Assembly (NCBI GenBank): GCA_903888515.1
Contig: CAISTY010000060.1
Span: 1 to 64,000 of the forward strand
Direction: 5' to 3'
From: Akkermansiaceae bacterium
GTDB lineage: Bacteria; Verrucomicrobiota; Verrucomicrobiia; Verrucomicrobiales; Akkermansiaceae
Length of the DNA stretch: 64,000 nt
Position 1 is the stretch's first letter; each line of letters starts with the position of its first letter. The position numbers and the translations under genes are program-made. The notes under the pieces were generated by a model. The model had not been told where the DNA came from. It saw only the letters and a program-made list of their open reading frames with translations, and made no database searches. Positions 16,535-25,996 of the stretch are shown piece after piece.

Positions 16535-17557
16535 TCATTTGAAATTTTCATCGAATGGCGTGGCGGACATCACCCAATCCTCCGCCATGACCCGCGTGAT
16601 CTCAAACTGCCTGTCTCCCGCGCCCTCAGTCCGCCGGATCTCCAAGGTTGCCCGTTTCAGGTTCTTGTTGTCGGGAATCGCTGGCTCCGTTAACCCCATC
16701 CGCTCCATGGCCACCGCCTGCGGGGACCGCCTCCGGCAGTAACCAAAAAAATTCACCTCCAAATCGGGGGAGGCCATGCCATAACAGACCCACTCCTTAT
16801 CATCGCTGAAGGGACCGTTGTAATAGTTGTCCTTCGCAATCACGACGCGCACAAGACCTTGTCCGCTCTTCATCGCCAGCAGCTCGGTCCATGACGGATT
16901 CACCGTCCGCGCAAAAGCGTCAAAATCAATTTTCCAATGCCCTTTTTCATTGGGTGTCAACAGCGCCAAGCGATTGTGCGGCTTGCCTCGCAGCAGGGTG
17001 TTCACGACGACTCCGTCGATCAAGAGGTTGTTCGCATCTATGCTGCTGAGCCAACGATAGCCGATGATTGCGCCATCCAGCACCTCCATGTTCCGCAGGA
17101 AATCGACGACCTTCCCGGGGTTGGCCGATCCCAAGTGGAAAAACTCCTCCACTTTGCCGGGGTCACGGATCTTGAGCGCCTGCTTTACCAAATCCAAGGC
17201 GGCAAACTCCAATGGGGATTCGAACCGGGAGACGACGCGCTCTTGGAGCTCGGGGGTTGCCACATGCTTACTCACGGCTGCTCCATCATGATTCATCGTG
17301 AAGCGCAGCAACAACCACAATGCGATGCTCAGAACGCCTAGGGTCACCACCACTAACACCAATGACCACGCCACAATCATCGTCCGCCAACTGCTCCGTT
17401 TGTGCTTGGTGCCTGCGCCGCGCCTTTTTTCCCGCCGGATCAGCTTCCGCAGTCCCGTGCCCGGAGTACGTGCGAGGCGTCCGAGACTCGGCGCGTCCCC
17501 AAGCGTCCGTTCGATGCGCTTGGCACGTACCGCCCGCTGAATATCATGGTGGTTCAT
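16535..17557 (-). CDS. single-pass membrane protein of unknown family (paralog B)
   Basis: I start at 17557 (MNHHDIQRAVRAKRI); the frame is open to 17974 but the extra residues overlap the divergent pdxA gene and are Gly/Arg-rich shadow. The 340-aa protein has a basic cytoplasmic head (about 60 residues, 'KLIRREKRRGAGTKHKRSS'), one membrane helix ('MIVAWSLVLVVVTLGVLSIALWLLL') and a periplasmic domain clearly related to the product at 14921-15940 ('MKSGQGLVRVVIAKDNYYNG' here, 'RADVAQVRVFVVKDTYFNG' there). About 115 bp separate it from pdxA. Function unknown; duplication with the lipoprotein in between suggests both copies matter. Confidence 0.7.
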   Translation of the reverse strand: MNHHDIQRAVRAKRIERTLGDAPSLGRLARTPGTGLRKLIRREKRRGAGTKHKRSSWRTMIVAWSLVLVVVTLGVLSIALWLLLRFTMNHDGAAVSKHVATPELQERVVSRFESPLEFAALDLVKQALKIRDPGKVEEFFHLGSANPGKVVDFLRNMEVLDGAIIGYRWLSSIDANNLLIDGVVVNTLLRGKPHNRLALLTPNEKGHWKIDFDAFARTVNPSWTELLAMKSGQGLVRVVIAKDNYYNGPFSDDKEWVCYGMASPDLEVNFFGYCRRRSPQAVAMERMGLTEPAIPDNKNLKRATLEIRRTEGAGDRQFEITRVMAEDWVMSATPFDENFK

Positions 17558-17671
17558 GTTAGAGATGAGCATTATGCGGGATGACCGTGATCCGCAAGCT
17601 TGAATCACCTCGCCTTGTAAATGATGGATTCCCCGCTTGGCAGACGCCCGTAACCTGCCGATGCTGCCGCC

Positions 17672-18526
17672 ATGTCGCGCATTCTGATCACCTTGGGAGA
17701 CCCCGCCGGAATCGGCCCTGAAGTCATCGAACGGGCCTTGGATTCCGGTCAATTGCCTGCCGGATTTGAGTTCGTGGTGCTCGGCGACCGCCGCGCGGGC
17801 ACCCCCGGCCAACCGGATGCCCGCTCGGCCGCCGCCGCCATGGCCGCGCTGGATCAAGCGGTCGGGGAACTCGCACAAGGCCGGGCTGCTGCCGTCGTCA
17901 CGGGTCCTGTATCCAAGGAGGGTTTGCAAGCCATCGGCTTCCCCTTTCCCGGTCAGACGGAGTATTTCGCACACGCATTCGGTGTTGAAAATTTCGGCAT
18001 GTTGCTTGCCGGTGCCACCCTAACGGTTGGACTGGCGACGATTCACGAACCGTTCGTTAGAGTGCCGGAGTTGCTCAGTGTGGACCGGATCCATCGAATC
18101 GGCCTGCTCACCGCCGGGTTTCTCAGGCGCCGTGGCATCGCCCGTCCGCGCATCGCGGTGGCCGGACTCAACCCGCATGCCGGCGAAAACGGGGCCTTCG
18201 GCGATGAGGAATCCCGTATCATCCTGCCGGCCATCCGACGCTTGAACGCCCACGGAGCGGGATTATTCAGCGGACCCGCAGTCCCCGACGCGGTCTTCCG
18301 TGAGGCGGCACACGGCCAATTCGACGCCGTACTGGCGATGTATCACGATCAGGGATTGATTCCGCTCAAGTTGCTGGATTTCGACAACGCGGTGAATGTC
18401 ACCCTCGGCCTGCCAAAACCCCGCACCAGCCCGGACCATGGCACCGCCTTTGCCATCGCCGGCCAAGGCCTCGCGAATCCGTCGTCCATGATCGCCGCCA
18501 TCCGCCTCGCCTGCCAACTCGCCTGA
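17672..18526 (+). CDS. pdxA: 4-hydroxythreonine-4-phosphate dehydrogenase
   Basis: PdxA oxidises 4-phosphohydroxy-L-threonine in the DXP-dependent pathway to pyridoxal phosphate. The 284-aa product has the family signature from N to C: 'GDPAGIGPEV' (residues 9-18), 'VVTGPVSKEGL', 'PGQTEYFAHAFG', 'GLNPHAGENGAFGDEE', 'YHDQGLIPLKLLDF' with the metal-binding His/Asp region, and 'RTSPDHGTAFAIAG'. It is shorter than the E. coli protein (about 330 aa) because the N-terminal Rossmann portion is compact; all core motifs are present, so it should be functional. It stands alone, with no pdxJ neighbour. A PdxA2-type role in sugar-acid metabolism cannot be excluded. Confidence 0.9.
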   Translation: MSRILITLGDPAGIGPEVIERALDSGQLPAGFEFVVLGDRRAGTPGQPDARSAAAAMAALDQAVGELAQGRAAAVVTGPVSKEGLQAIGFPFPGQTEYFAHAFGVENFGMLLAGATLTVGLATIHEPFVRVPELLSVDRIHRIGLLTAGFLRRRGIARPRIAVAGLNPHAGENGAFGDEESRIILPAIRRLNAHGAGLFSGPAVPDAVFREAAHGQFDAVLAMYHDQGLIPLKLLDFDNAVNVTLGLPKPRTSPDHGTAFAIAGQGLANPSSMIAAIRLACQLA

Positions 18527-18565
18527 CCACCCGTGCCTTGTTGCGTGAATCGATCGAGGACTCGC

Positions 18566-19231
18566 TTACGCGCGTCTGCGGCGCAGGCCCAAGGCGGCCG
18601 CCCCCATGACGCACAGCACCATGCTGCCCGGTTCGGGGACGATCGTGATGGTCAAGCCAAGGGTCACGTCGTGGGTGACCTTGCGATTGATGACCGGGTT
18701 GATGGTGGATCCGTAAACCGTCATTCCGCCATTGGGCAGGATCCCACCGGGGACCGCCCACTCCATCTGCGTTCCACTCAAATCCGTATTGTAAAGGATG
18801 CCGAGTGATGCCTGATTCTGCGTGTTGAACTGCGGATTGGCACCGCCAATGTACTGATGATAGTCCTTAGCCAGAAGGTTATTCAGGGAGTAATGCGCGT
18901 CAATCAATGTGTCAATACCGGTCAAGCCGTTCGCAATGTAATCGCTGCCCGTTGCATCGGCGCCACCGGGCGTATAATCCAAATTGAGCATGTAAGCTTC
19001 AGAGAAGGTGGTGGTCGAAGGCGCCGCCGCAAGCGTCATCAGGAAATAGTTGGTATTGCCTTGCGTGACGAATTTGACCGACAGAATGTCCGCTGCCAAG
19101 CCCCCCGCCTGGTCACCGGAGGTGTCCAGAATGGTCACAACACCTGCCGCCCCCCAGTTGGCGATCAACGCGGCTTGCGCGAATCCAACATGCAATCCTG
19201 CCAAGACAGCCAAATAGTACAGTTTTTTCAT
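18566..19231 (-). CDS. PEP-CTERM exported protein
   Basis: The ATG at 19231 yields MKKLYYLAVLAGLHVGFAQAA, a clear signal peptide; the longer frame to 19285 adds a basic non-signal segment. The 221-aa product ends in 'IVPEPGSMVLCVMGAAALGLRRRRA', the tripartite PEP-CTERM signal. The middle is rich in Asn, Thr and Tyr and has no recognised domain, as is usual for this class. It is convergent with pdxA (39 bp between stops). The upstream 19232-19526 gap is AT-rich around 19360-19440 and probably contains its promoter. Confidence 0.78.
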   Translation of the reverse strand: MKKLYYLAVLAGLHVGFAQAALIANWGAAGVVTILDTSGDQAGGLAADILSVKFVTQGNTNYFLMTLAAAPSTTTFSEAYMLNLDYTPGGADATGSDYIANGLTGIDTLIDAHYSLNNLLAKDYHQYIGGANPQFNTQNQASLGILYNTDLSGTQMEWAVPGGILPNGGMTVYGSTINPVINRKVTHDVTLGLTITIVPEPGSMVLCVMGAAALGLRRRRA

Positions 19232-19526
19232 ATTCTGTTTTCTAATGGATCGGTTTCGACGGTCGAGACAACAGCGGAGCCACACAAGTGTCTTCGCTTG
19301 CCCGCTTGCAAATGTTGCGGCACTCTGCTGAGTGAGTCAGCGCAATAAGATCAAAACATCCTCCCGCCGCAAGAAAAAAATGCAAAAAAACGACAATCGT
19401 GGGTTTTCCCGGTTTTCCCGGTTTTTAGGCACGCGACAACAAGTCTAAACGACTCTAGATCAACGGGTTCCTGGCTTTCCGTACTCTCCTGCAGACCGGC
19501 CACGGCCACCACCATGTCCTGTTCCG

Positions 19527-20735
19527 TCATCCCTCTTTATGCCGTCCTCGGCCTTGATAGCAAACCGCGAAAACCGCGAAGCACCCGGCGATCATGGCCG
19601 CCAGAATAATCCAGAACAGCGTCCATCCCCGCCCGTCGGGCGTAAAGCATTGGCTGCGCAGCCAGCCACAAACCATGGCTCCTAACAACGGACCCACGCC
19701 GCCGGTCACCATGGACAGCAAGCCCTGCGCCTGCCCTTTCATTCCGGGATCCACCCGCCGGTCCAGAAATACCTGCGCCGTGATGAAATAAAAGGTGTAA
19801 CACACGCCGTGCAAGGCGAGGCCCGCGATGTGCCAGAAAATCAATCCGTTCACGCCCGCATACGCGCTCATGGCAAACCGCAGCACCGATAACCCTAACG
19901 CCCACAGCAACACGGTTTTCACACGGAACCGCATCATCACCGTGCCCACCAGCAACATGCTCACTACTTCCAACACTTGGGCGATGGTCATGGTGCCCGT
20001 CGGATGGGGATCGCCCAGTACCTTCAAAAACTCCGGACCGTACATGTAAAACGCCGAGAGCGGTATGGAAAACAATGCCGTCACCAGGAAAAACACGCGG
20101 TGATCGCGCTGTTGCATCAGTGAAAACGCATTCAGCCCGAGACGACTTTTCAGTGACGTGTTCTGGCCAAGTGGTGGCGTGTGTGGTAACAGGAATGCCC
20201 CCAACCCCGCCAGCAAACGGGTGATCGCCGAGGCGTAGCCTGCCACCGGACTGGTATCCGCGTGCAATACATAACTCGTGATCAGCCCACCGGCCACCCA
20301 TCCCAGCGTCGCCCCCACCCGGACGAGCGGAAATTGGCGCTCGCCGTGCGTGAGAGACGTCAGCGCAATGGTCGCCATCAGTCCCCATGACGGTCCGGAA
20401 AAAAGCGAATACAGCCCTAACAGCCCGACGAACCATGCCGGATGCCAACCCGCATCGAGCGTGCCAAAGGCCGCCACCAACAACACCGCACAGATCAGCG
20501 AGGACCACGCGAACAGCCGGTCCGCCGGTATCCGCTGGTCGGCCAAGGCCCCGCCGATCAACGGTGAGATCAAGGCACAAAGCGGCGGCACCACAAACAC
20601 CACCGCCACCCAATCCCCCAGACCCCGCGCCCCCAGGATGTTTGTCAGTGCCGGATACCAGAACCCAGGCGTCATCCCATGAAAGAAAAAAACCACCCAC
20701 AACGTGGTGAACACCACCCTGGGATTCGTCCGCAT
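19527..20735 (-). CDS. MFS transporter, nucleoside/H+ symporter-like
   Basis: The start at 20735 (MRTNPRVVFTTLWVVFFFHG) removes eight unlikely residues from the longest frame. The 402-aa product has about 12 hydrophobic helices with an MFS layout. The first helix 'FFHGMTPGFWYPALTNIL' and the loop 'SPLIGGALADQRIPADRLF' fit the NupG-like branch of the major facilitator superfamily, as does the loop 'FRVKTVLLWALGLSVLRF'. The substrate is unassigned: members move nucleosides or other small polar molecules with protons. It is divergent from the outer-membrane barrel gene, with 189 bp between the starts. Confidence 0.75.
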   Translation of the reverse strand: MRTNPRVVFTTLWVVFFFHGMTPGFWYPALTNILGARGLGDWVAVVFVVPPLCALISPLIGGALADQRIPADRLFAWSSLICAVLLVAAFGTLDAGWHPAWFVGLLGLYSLFSGPSWGLMATIALTSLTHGERQFPLVRVGATLGWVAGGLITSYVLHADTSPVAGYASAITRLLAGLGAFLLPHTPPLGQNTSLKSRLGLNAFSLMQQRDHRVFFLVTALFSIPLSAFYMYGPEFLKVLGDPHPTGTMTIAQVLEVVSMLLVGTVMMRFRVKTVLLWALGLSVLRFAMSAYAGVNGLIFWHIAGLALHGVCYTFYFITAQVFLDRRVDPGMKGQAQGLLSMVTGGVGPLLGAMVCGWLRSQCFTPDGRGWTLFWIILAAMIAGCFAVFAVCYQGRGRHKEG

Positions 20736-20868
20736 GTTCTCAACGCCTCGCACCTGCACGAGTCTATCCCACCCGCGTCCGCTGGGAAAGGAGGATCCTG
20801 AATATCTCCGCTACGCTGACCAGGGTTTGATTGTGGTGGGCGGGGCCGGAAAAAACTTATTTTATTGC

Positions 20869-20897
20869 TTGGAAAGGAGGGATTTCATTGTTAATAA
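20869..20897 (+). promoter_or_regulatory. candidate promoter for the outer-membrane barrel gene
   Basis: TTGGAA (20869-20874) and TAATAA (20892-20897) are 17 bp apart in the AT-rich part of the divergent spacer, 27 bp before the ATG at 20925. Found by eye only. Confidence 0.3.
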
Positions 20898-20924
20898 CTC
20901 CGCATTAAGCCGTTCACCATCGTC

Positions 20925-22622
20925 ATGCACGCTCTTCATACCATAATCCGTCGCATTCCAGGCATGGTGTCTGTCGGCTTTGGCTGTCTCTGGCTCACCT
21001 TGGGGCAGGCGTGCTTGTCGGCCCGGATTGAAGAAGGAATTGTACCTTCTGGATCTGGCGGATGGCCCCGAGTACCGGGCGTGCCCCGTGACCCGAACAT
21101 GGCCAGCCAGCCCGGCATGCCCGGCGATCCGGATATCCCCGGCACGTCGATTGAGCCCGCCATGCCCGATGGATTTCCCGGGTTTTCCCCAGCCACAAAT
21201 CCTTTTGCCGTGCTGCCCGGTGCGTCCCAGCAACCGGGCGCTGCGGCCGATCCGAGTGCGGCAAGCCCAACGAGCGAACTTTTCGGCAACATGTCGGGGT
21301 TGCCGTTAGGGAGTGTGTTCAAGGATGACCACCGCGGCGGTTTCAGCATGACCGCCACGTTGACCGGTACCTACGACTCTAATGTCGCAGGTGGCCAGGC
21401 TTCTTCGGGCTCGCAGCAGCAGGATGATTATTTTTTCAGTCTCGGAGCGGATCTGAGTTATTTATCGAGGGGCCACCCCTTCACGTTTGGCGCCAATTAC
21501 CGCGGTCGTTACGACCAGTATTGCAATCTGTCGGACTTCAGTGGCTACAGCCAGGGTGGCGGCTTGATCGCCAATTACGAGGGGAGCAGGGTCACGGCCA
21601 CGGCGACCGCCGGCTACAACTCGGACCGGGGAAGCCCGCGCAATTACAACTATGACACGACCTTTGGTGGAAACCCGAGCGACGACTTCAATCAGAATTT
21701 CAATCAGGGCGATTTCAATCGTGTCAACATGGGTACCAGCTTGGTGGTGAATTATCAGGGGCCCAAATTCACTGCTTCGCTCCGCGCAGGCATCGACTGG
21801 GATCAAGGAAGCAACGAAAATGCATCCTCTGCTTCTTCCTCCACCGTTGAGAGCACCAGCATCCGTGCGGGTCTGTCGGCCCGGTATTGGCTCACCAATA
21901 ATATCTCGCTGACGGGAAATGTTGATCAGATTTCCACCACGTGGAGCGGGAGCGGCTATGGTGACACGGATGATTTCGATCTCGGGCTGTCGGCCTTGTG
22001 GAGGTATTCGGTGCTGACCGAGTTCGGCCCTGGCATCCATTACACATCCAACAGCGGCGATTCCGCTACTGGCGGTGTTTCCCTACCCGGCCGGACTTCA
22101 ATCGGACCCTCCTTCACGCTGAATTACCAACTGGGCAGTAGAGTGACGCTGGCCTCCATGGTGGCCATGGATTTTCCCGAATATGACAACGGCCAATCTG
22201 CGGATCCGACGCTTTCGGCAGCGGTTACGCTGAACTATCAGGCCTCGCCCTTGTGGGGGATGAATCTATCGTATGATCGGGATGTGCAGTCCGATCCCTC
22301 GAGTCCGGGGGCTTTCTATGCAAGCGATTCATTGCGTCTTGGCTACCACCGCCAGATCAGCCAGTTTGCCTTGAACCTCGGCGTGTCTTATCTAACCAGC
22401 CGCGCGGTTGAGGCAAAAGGGATGCTAGGAGGCAGGCCGGACAGCGACACTTTGAGTTTGGACAGTTCGCTGAGCATGCCCGTTTTCACGAATACAGGTA
22501 CCGCCAGTGTGTTTGTCCGTTACTACGACCAGGCCGGTGTGTACACGAACAGCAGTGCGGGCAGCACGGGCAATTCCTGGGATTCCTTCCAAACCGGCTT
22601 CAGCATCAGCCGCAGTTTCTAA
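20925..22622 (+). CDS. outer-membrane beta-barrel protein with Pro/Gly-rich N-terminus
   Basis: The 565-aa product has a signal peptide (residues 1-33) and a Pro/Gly-rich linker at about 45-115 ('PGMPGDPDIPGT'-like collagenous phrasing). It then has about 430 residues of alternating-hydrophobicity strands starting at 'FSMTATLTGTYDSNV' and ending with the terminal phenylalanine typical of barrels assembled by BAM ('FSISRSF'). The 'Y.SN' onset and strand spacing resemble the BBP2_2/PEP-CTERM-associated outer-membrane barrels (from memory). It is probably a porin-like or polysaccharide-export barrel. The start ATG follows an AT-rich spacer. It precedes the S9 peptidase gene by 135 bp. Confidence 0.75.
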   Translation: MHALHTIIRRIPGMVSVGFGCLWLTLGQACLSARIEEGIVPSGSGGWPRVPGVPRDPNMASQPGMPGDPDIPGTSIEPAMPDGFPGFSPATNPFAVLPGASQQPGAAADPSAASPTSELFGNMSGLPLGSVFKDDHRGGFSMTATLTGTYDSNVAGGQASSGSQQQDDYFFSLGADLSYLSRGHPFTFGANYRGRYDQYCNLSDFSGYSQGGGLIANYEGSRVTATATAGYNSDRGSPRNYNYDTTFGGNPSDDFNQNFNQGDFNRVNMGTSLVVNYQGPKFTASLRAGIDWDQGSNENASSASSSTVESTSIRAGLSARYWLTNNISLTGNVDQISTTWSGSGYGDTDDFDLGLSALWRYSVLTEFGPGIHYTSNSGDSATGGVSLPGRTSIGPSFTLNYQLGSRVTLASMVAMDFPEYDNGQSADPTLSAAVTLNYQASPLWGMNLSYDRDVQSDPSSPGAFYASDSLRLGYHRQISQFALNLGVSYLTSRAVEAKGMLGGRPDSDTLSLDSSLSMPVFTNTGTASVFVRYYDQAGVYTNSSAGSTGNSWDSFQTGFSISRSF

Positions 22623-22757
22623 CGGCTGCAAGCCACATCCTGCCGGGCACTTGGATCTTTCGCGGATATCTGAAAAAAATCTTGATGGTTCGGGGTTGCT
22701 GGGTATGTTTCCGGCGCCAGGATATGGCCCGCATTCCATCACATATTTCAGACACCT

Positions 22758-25136
22758 ATGAAATTTCCCGCCTTTGTTTTGTTTCTCACCGGCATGCCGG
22801 TTTCCGTGGTGCCCGCGCAGGATATCCGTGCCGAAATGGAGCGGGCCGCGGGTTTTGGGCGCGACGCGGCATCACATGTCGTACGCAACGAAATTCAGCC
22901 GTACTGGGTGGCTGGAGCTTCACAGCTCGTTTATCGGGTGAAACGACCGCCTAACGAACACCGCTTTGTGCAAGTCGATCTGAAATCCGGTGACAAGTCC
23001 CCGGCGTTCGATCATGAGGCGCTGGCGAAAGCACTCGCCAAGGCCGCCGCGCAGGATGTCCGCGCCGATTCATTGCCGCTCGAACAAGTCGAAATCACCG
23101 CCAAGCCCGGCATCGTCCGCTTCAAGGCGTTCGGGAAAGTCTGGCGTTTTGAGGCATCTAACACAACCGTCGTGACCGATGACGCGCCGCCGCAGTCGGC
23201 CCGTCCCATGTCGCATGCGGAAGCAGGACTTGCCGCCCGCAACAACAGCAGCGCGCCATCCATCACCCTCGCAAATGACACCGCTGCCCCGAACTCCCCG
23301 CTGGCGAGCAGGGTCGCGACTGACGCCCTGTCATCCGCACCCAGTACCAGCAAGGAGGAAGCCGCGGACAAACCGCAACCCAAAAAGCCCGACGAACAAT
23401 CAGCCTCACCCGACGGCCAGTGGCGGGTTGTGATCCGTGACCTGAATCCCGCGCTCGAACCCATTGCCGGAGGCGACCCTGTTCCGTTAGCCACCGACGG
23501 GACCAAAGAAGAACCCTACACCGGACCGCTGCAGTGGTCGCCGGATTCGAAAAAACTCATCATCTGGCGTACCCGGGACGCCGAGACCCGGAAAATCCAC
23601 ATTGTCCAGTCATCGCCGCCCGACCAACTCCAGCCGAAGCTCCTGACGCTGAATTATGCGAAACCCGGCGACCCGATCCGCCAGACGAAACCTTATTTGT
23701 TTGATATAGCAAGCCGGAGCAAGCTCACCACCGACACCGCGCTGTTCGACAATCCGTGGTCGATACAAGCGCACTTCTGGATGGAGGATTCCTCGGAGTT
23801 TACTTTTGTCTACAATCAACGTGGCCATCAGGTGATGCGGATCCTGGGCATTCGCGCGGATTCGGGAGCGGCCCGCGTTATCATGGAAGATAGCAGCAAG
23901 ACGTTCATCAATTACTCGGATAAATTCTATCTGCACCGCATCGCCGCCACCCGTGAACTGGTGTGGGCCTCCGAACGCGACGGCTATAACCACCTCTATC
24001 TGATAGATGAGGCCGCGGGAAAAATCAAGAACCCGATCACCAAGGGGGATTGGAATGTTCGCAAGGTTGTGGAAATCGATAACCAGAAACGCCAGCTTCT
24101 GCTCGAAGTCTGTGGCATGCCGGACCAGGATCCCTATCATCAACATTTCGTTCGCGTGAACTTCGACGGTAGCGGATTCACCCGCCTCACCACCAGTGAT
24201 GGTACCCACAAAATCGAATTCTCGCCGGACCGCCAATGGATCATCGATTCCTGGTCACGCGTCGATCAACCGCCCGTCGTCGAACTCCGGCGCGCGGATA
24301 ACGGCCAACTCGTCGCCGAACTCGAACGGGACGATGATTCGGCACTGCAAAAAACCGGTTGGAGCAGGCCGGAGCGCTTCACGGCCAAGGGGCGCGATGG
24401 CAAGACGGACATCTACGGCATCATCATCCGCCCGACCCGCTTCGATCCCAACCGCAAGTATCCGGTTGTCGAGGATATCTATGCCGGTCCGCAGGACCAC
24501 TTCGTACCCAAGAAATACTTCACCTGGTCTAACAAATACGCCATGGCCGAACTCGGCTTCATCGTGGTAAGCATCGATGGCATGGGCACCAACTGGCGGA
24601 GCAAGGCGTTTCATGACGTCTGTTGGAAGAACCTGGCGGATTCCGGGTTTCCGGACCGGATTGCGTGGATCAAGGCGGCAGCGGCCACGCGGCCGTGGAT
24701 GGATCTGACGCGTGTCGGCCTATATGGCGGCAGCGCCGGCGGCCAGAGCACCCTTGCCGGTCTGCTTCATCACGGGGATTTTTACAAGGTGGGGGTCGCG
24801 GATTGCGGTTGCCACGACAACCGGATGGACAAGATTTGGTGGAACGAAGCGTGGATGGGCTGGCCTGTCGATGAAAGCTATGCCCGCAATTCCAATGCCA
24901 CCCATGCCGAAAAACTCACAGGCAAGCTGATGTTGGTGGTGGGCGAAATCGACCACAATGTGGATCCGGCATCGACCTCCCAGGTCGTCGCCGCCCTGCA
25001 GAAAGCCGGTAAAAATTTCGACTTCCTGCCCATCATGAACGCCAACCACGGTGCTGCGGAATCCCCCTACGGCAAATACCGGCGCGCGGAGTTCCTCGTC
25101 CGCAACCTGAGTGCCAACGGACTTCCAACCCCGTGA
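22758..25136 (+). CDS. S9-family prolyl oligopeptidase / DPP IV-like peptidase, exported
   Basis: The 792-aa protein has a signal peptide (MKFPAFVLFLTGMPVSVVPAQ), a beta-propeller region (about 50-560, including a 'DTAAPNSPLAS' linker) and a C-terminal alpha/beta hydrolase. The catalytic triad is visible: Ser659 in 'GLYGGSAGG', Asp732 in 'GEIDHNVDP' and His764 in 'MNANHGAAESP'. The Asp-His distance (32) equals that of human DPP IV. 'GGSAGG' rather than 'GWSYGG' is unusual around the serine. Enzymes of this type remove dipeptides after proline or alanine in the periplasm or outside the cell. It may be co-transcribed with the upstream barrel gene; no regulator is visible. Confidence 0.85.
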   Translation: MKFPAFVLFLTGMPVSVVPAQDIRAEMERAAGFGRDAASHVVRNEIQPYWVAGASQLVYRVKRPPNEHRFVQVDLKSGDKSPAFDHEALAKALAKAAAQDVRADSLPLEQVEITAKPGIVRFKAFGKVWRFEASNTTVVTDDAPPQSARPMSHAEAGLAARNNSSAPSITLANDTAAPNSPLASRVATDALSSAPSTSKEEAADKPQPKKPDEQSASPDGQWRVVIRDLNPALEPIAGGDPVPLATDGTKEEPYTGPLQWSPDSKKLIIWRTRDAETRKIHIVQSSPPDQLQPKLLTLNYAKPGDPIRQTKPYLFDIASRSKLTTDTALFDNPWSIQAHFWMEDSSEFTFVYNQRGHQVMRILGIRADSGAARVIMEDSSKTFINYSDKFYLHRIAATRELVWASERDGYNHLYLIDEAAGKIKNPITKGDWNVRKVVEIDNQKRQLLLEVCGMPDQDPYHQHFVRVNFDGSGFTRLTTSDGTHKIEFSPDRQWIIDSWSRVDQPPVVELRRADNGQLVAELERDDDSALQKTGWSRPERFTAKGRDGKTDIYGIIIRPTRFDPNRKYPVVEDIYAGPQDHFVPKKYFTWSNKYAMAELGFIVVSIDGMGTNWRSKAFHDVCWKNLADSGFPDRIAWIKAAAATRPWMDLTRVGLYGGSAGGQSTLAGLLHHGDFYKVGVADCGCHDNRMDKIWWNEAWMGWPVDESYARNSNATHAEKLTGKLMLVVGEIDHNVDPASTSQVVAALQKAGKNFDFLPIMNANHGAAESPYGKYRRAEFLVRNLSANGLPTP

Positions 25137-25433
25137 TGCTTGATTGTTAGATAAGGATGCCCTTGGCCACCGTGGCGCGGACATTACGTCGCTGTGCTCG
25201 CCCTGCGGGTAGCCTATGGCTAGCTATCTCCGCTCCGGTTCTGTCCGCCGCCATTTTTCAGCATGGCATCATTGCAAGCACTGCTAAAACAAGGGCACAG
25301 GTCAAGTGATCTGATTTTGGGAACCGCTCATGGACCAAGCATGGCCATGGGAGATTCGGAGATCGCCCTTCGTTGCGTCCTGCTTTGCGCCCTTCCTTGA
25401 AGGGCCAGGCATGGCTGTTGAGAGACGGGAGAA
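25137..25433. other. intergenic region, no convincing gene
   Basis: This space lies between two convergent genes. Small frames are present (25258-25440 minus, 60 codons), but start signals and recognisable motifs are lacking. I see no clear terminator hairpin. Little can be said beyond that. Confidence 0.5.
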
Positions 25434-25832
25434 TTACCATCCGCCACTGTCGCCGCCGCCACGCCGATCACCGCCGCCTTTATAGCCGCCGCCACGTCGA
25501 TCACCACCATAGCCGCCGCCACGGCGATCGCCGCCGCCACCGCCGCCACCGCCACCACGGCGTTCACCGCCGAAGCCACCTGGCTTGGATTCCTTGGGTT
25601 CGGACGCATTCACGCGGAGTGCGCGTCCTTGGTAGTCATAGCCGTTGAACGCTTCGATGGCAGCATTCAGTTGGCTCTGGTCGCCGAGGGTCACGAAGGC
25701 GAATCCTTTGGATCTGCCGGTTTCCCTATCGGTGATGATTTTAACCCTTTCGACGGGTCCGTATGCGGCGAAGAGACCGGTGAGGTCTTCTTCCGTAGCG
25801 GTGTAGGGCAGGTTGCCCACGTAGATGTCCAT
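25434..25832 (-). CDS. RNA-binding protein with RRM and Gly/Arg-rich tail
   Basis: The 132-aa product has one RNA-recognition motif with RNP2 'IYVGNL' (residues 3-8) and RNP1 'KGFAFVTL' (42-49), then an RGG-like tail from about residue 85 (repeated 'GGDRRGGGY'). Bacterial proteins of this type (for example cyanobacterial Rbp) bind single-stranded RNA and are often cold-induced. The start at 25832 leaves about 165 bp of 5' region before the pilT stop, room for a regulatory leader, but I cannot point to a conserved element. The tail repeats are encoded by near-identical 'cgatcaccgccg'-type DNA, so slippage is likely. Confidence 0.88.
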   Translation of the reverse strand: MDIYVGNLPYTATEEDLTGLFAAYGPVERVKIITDRETGRSKGFAFVTLGDQSQLNAAIEAFNGYDYQGRALRVNASEPKESKPGGFGGERRGGGGGGGGGDRRGGGYGGDRRGGGYKGGGDRRGGGDSGGW

Positions 25833-25996
25833 TTTTTGTCTGTGTTATATCACGCCATCATGCGAGACACTCCTTGAGACCATGGCGTTAGAAACCTCGT
25901 GAAGTGCGTCCCTCCGGGAAATCCACGAACGGACTTGCGGTGTCTTTAGTTGCCCGCGGAGGGCTTGGCAAGAATTGTTTTCAGGAAAATCGTTTA

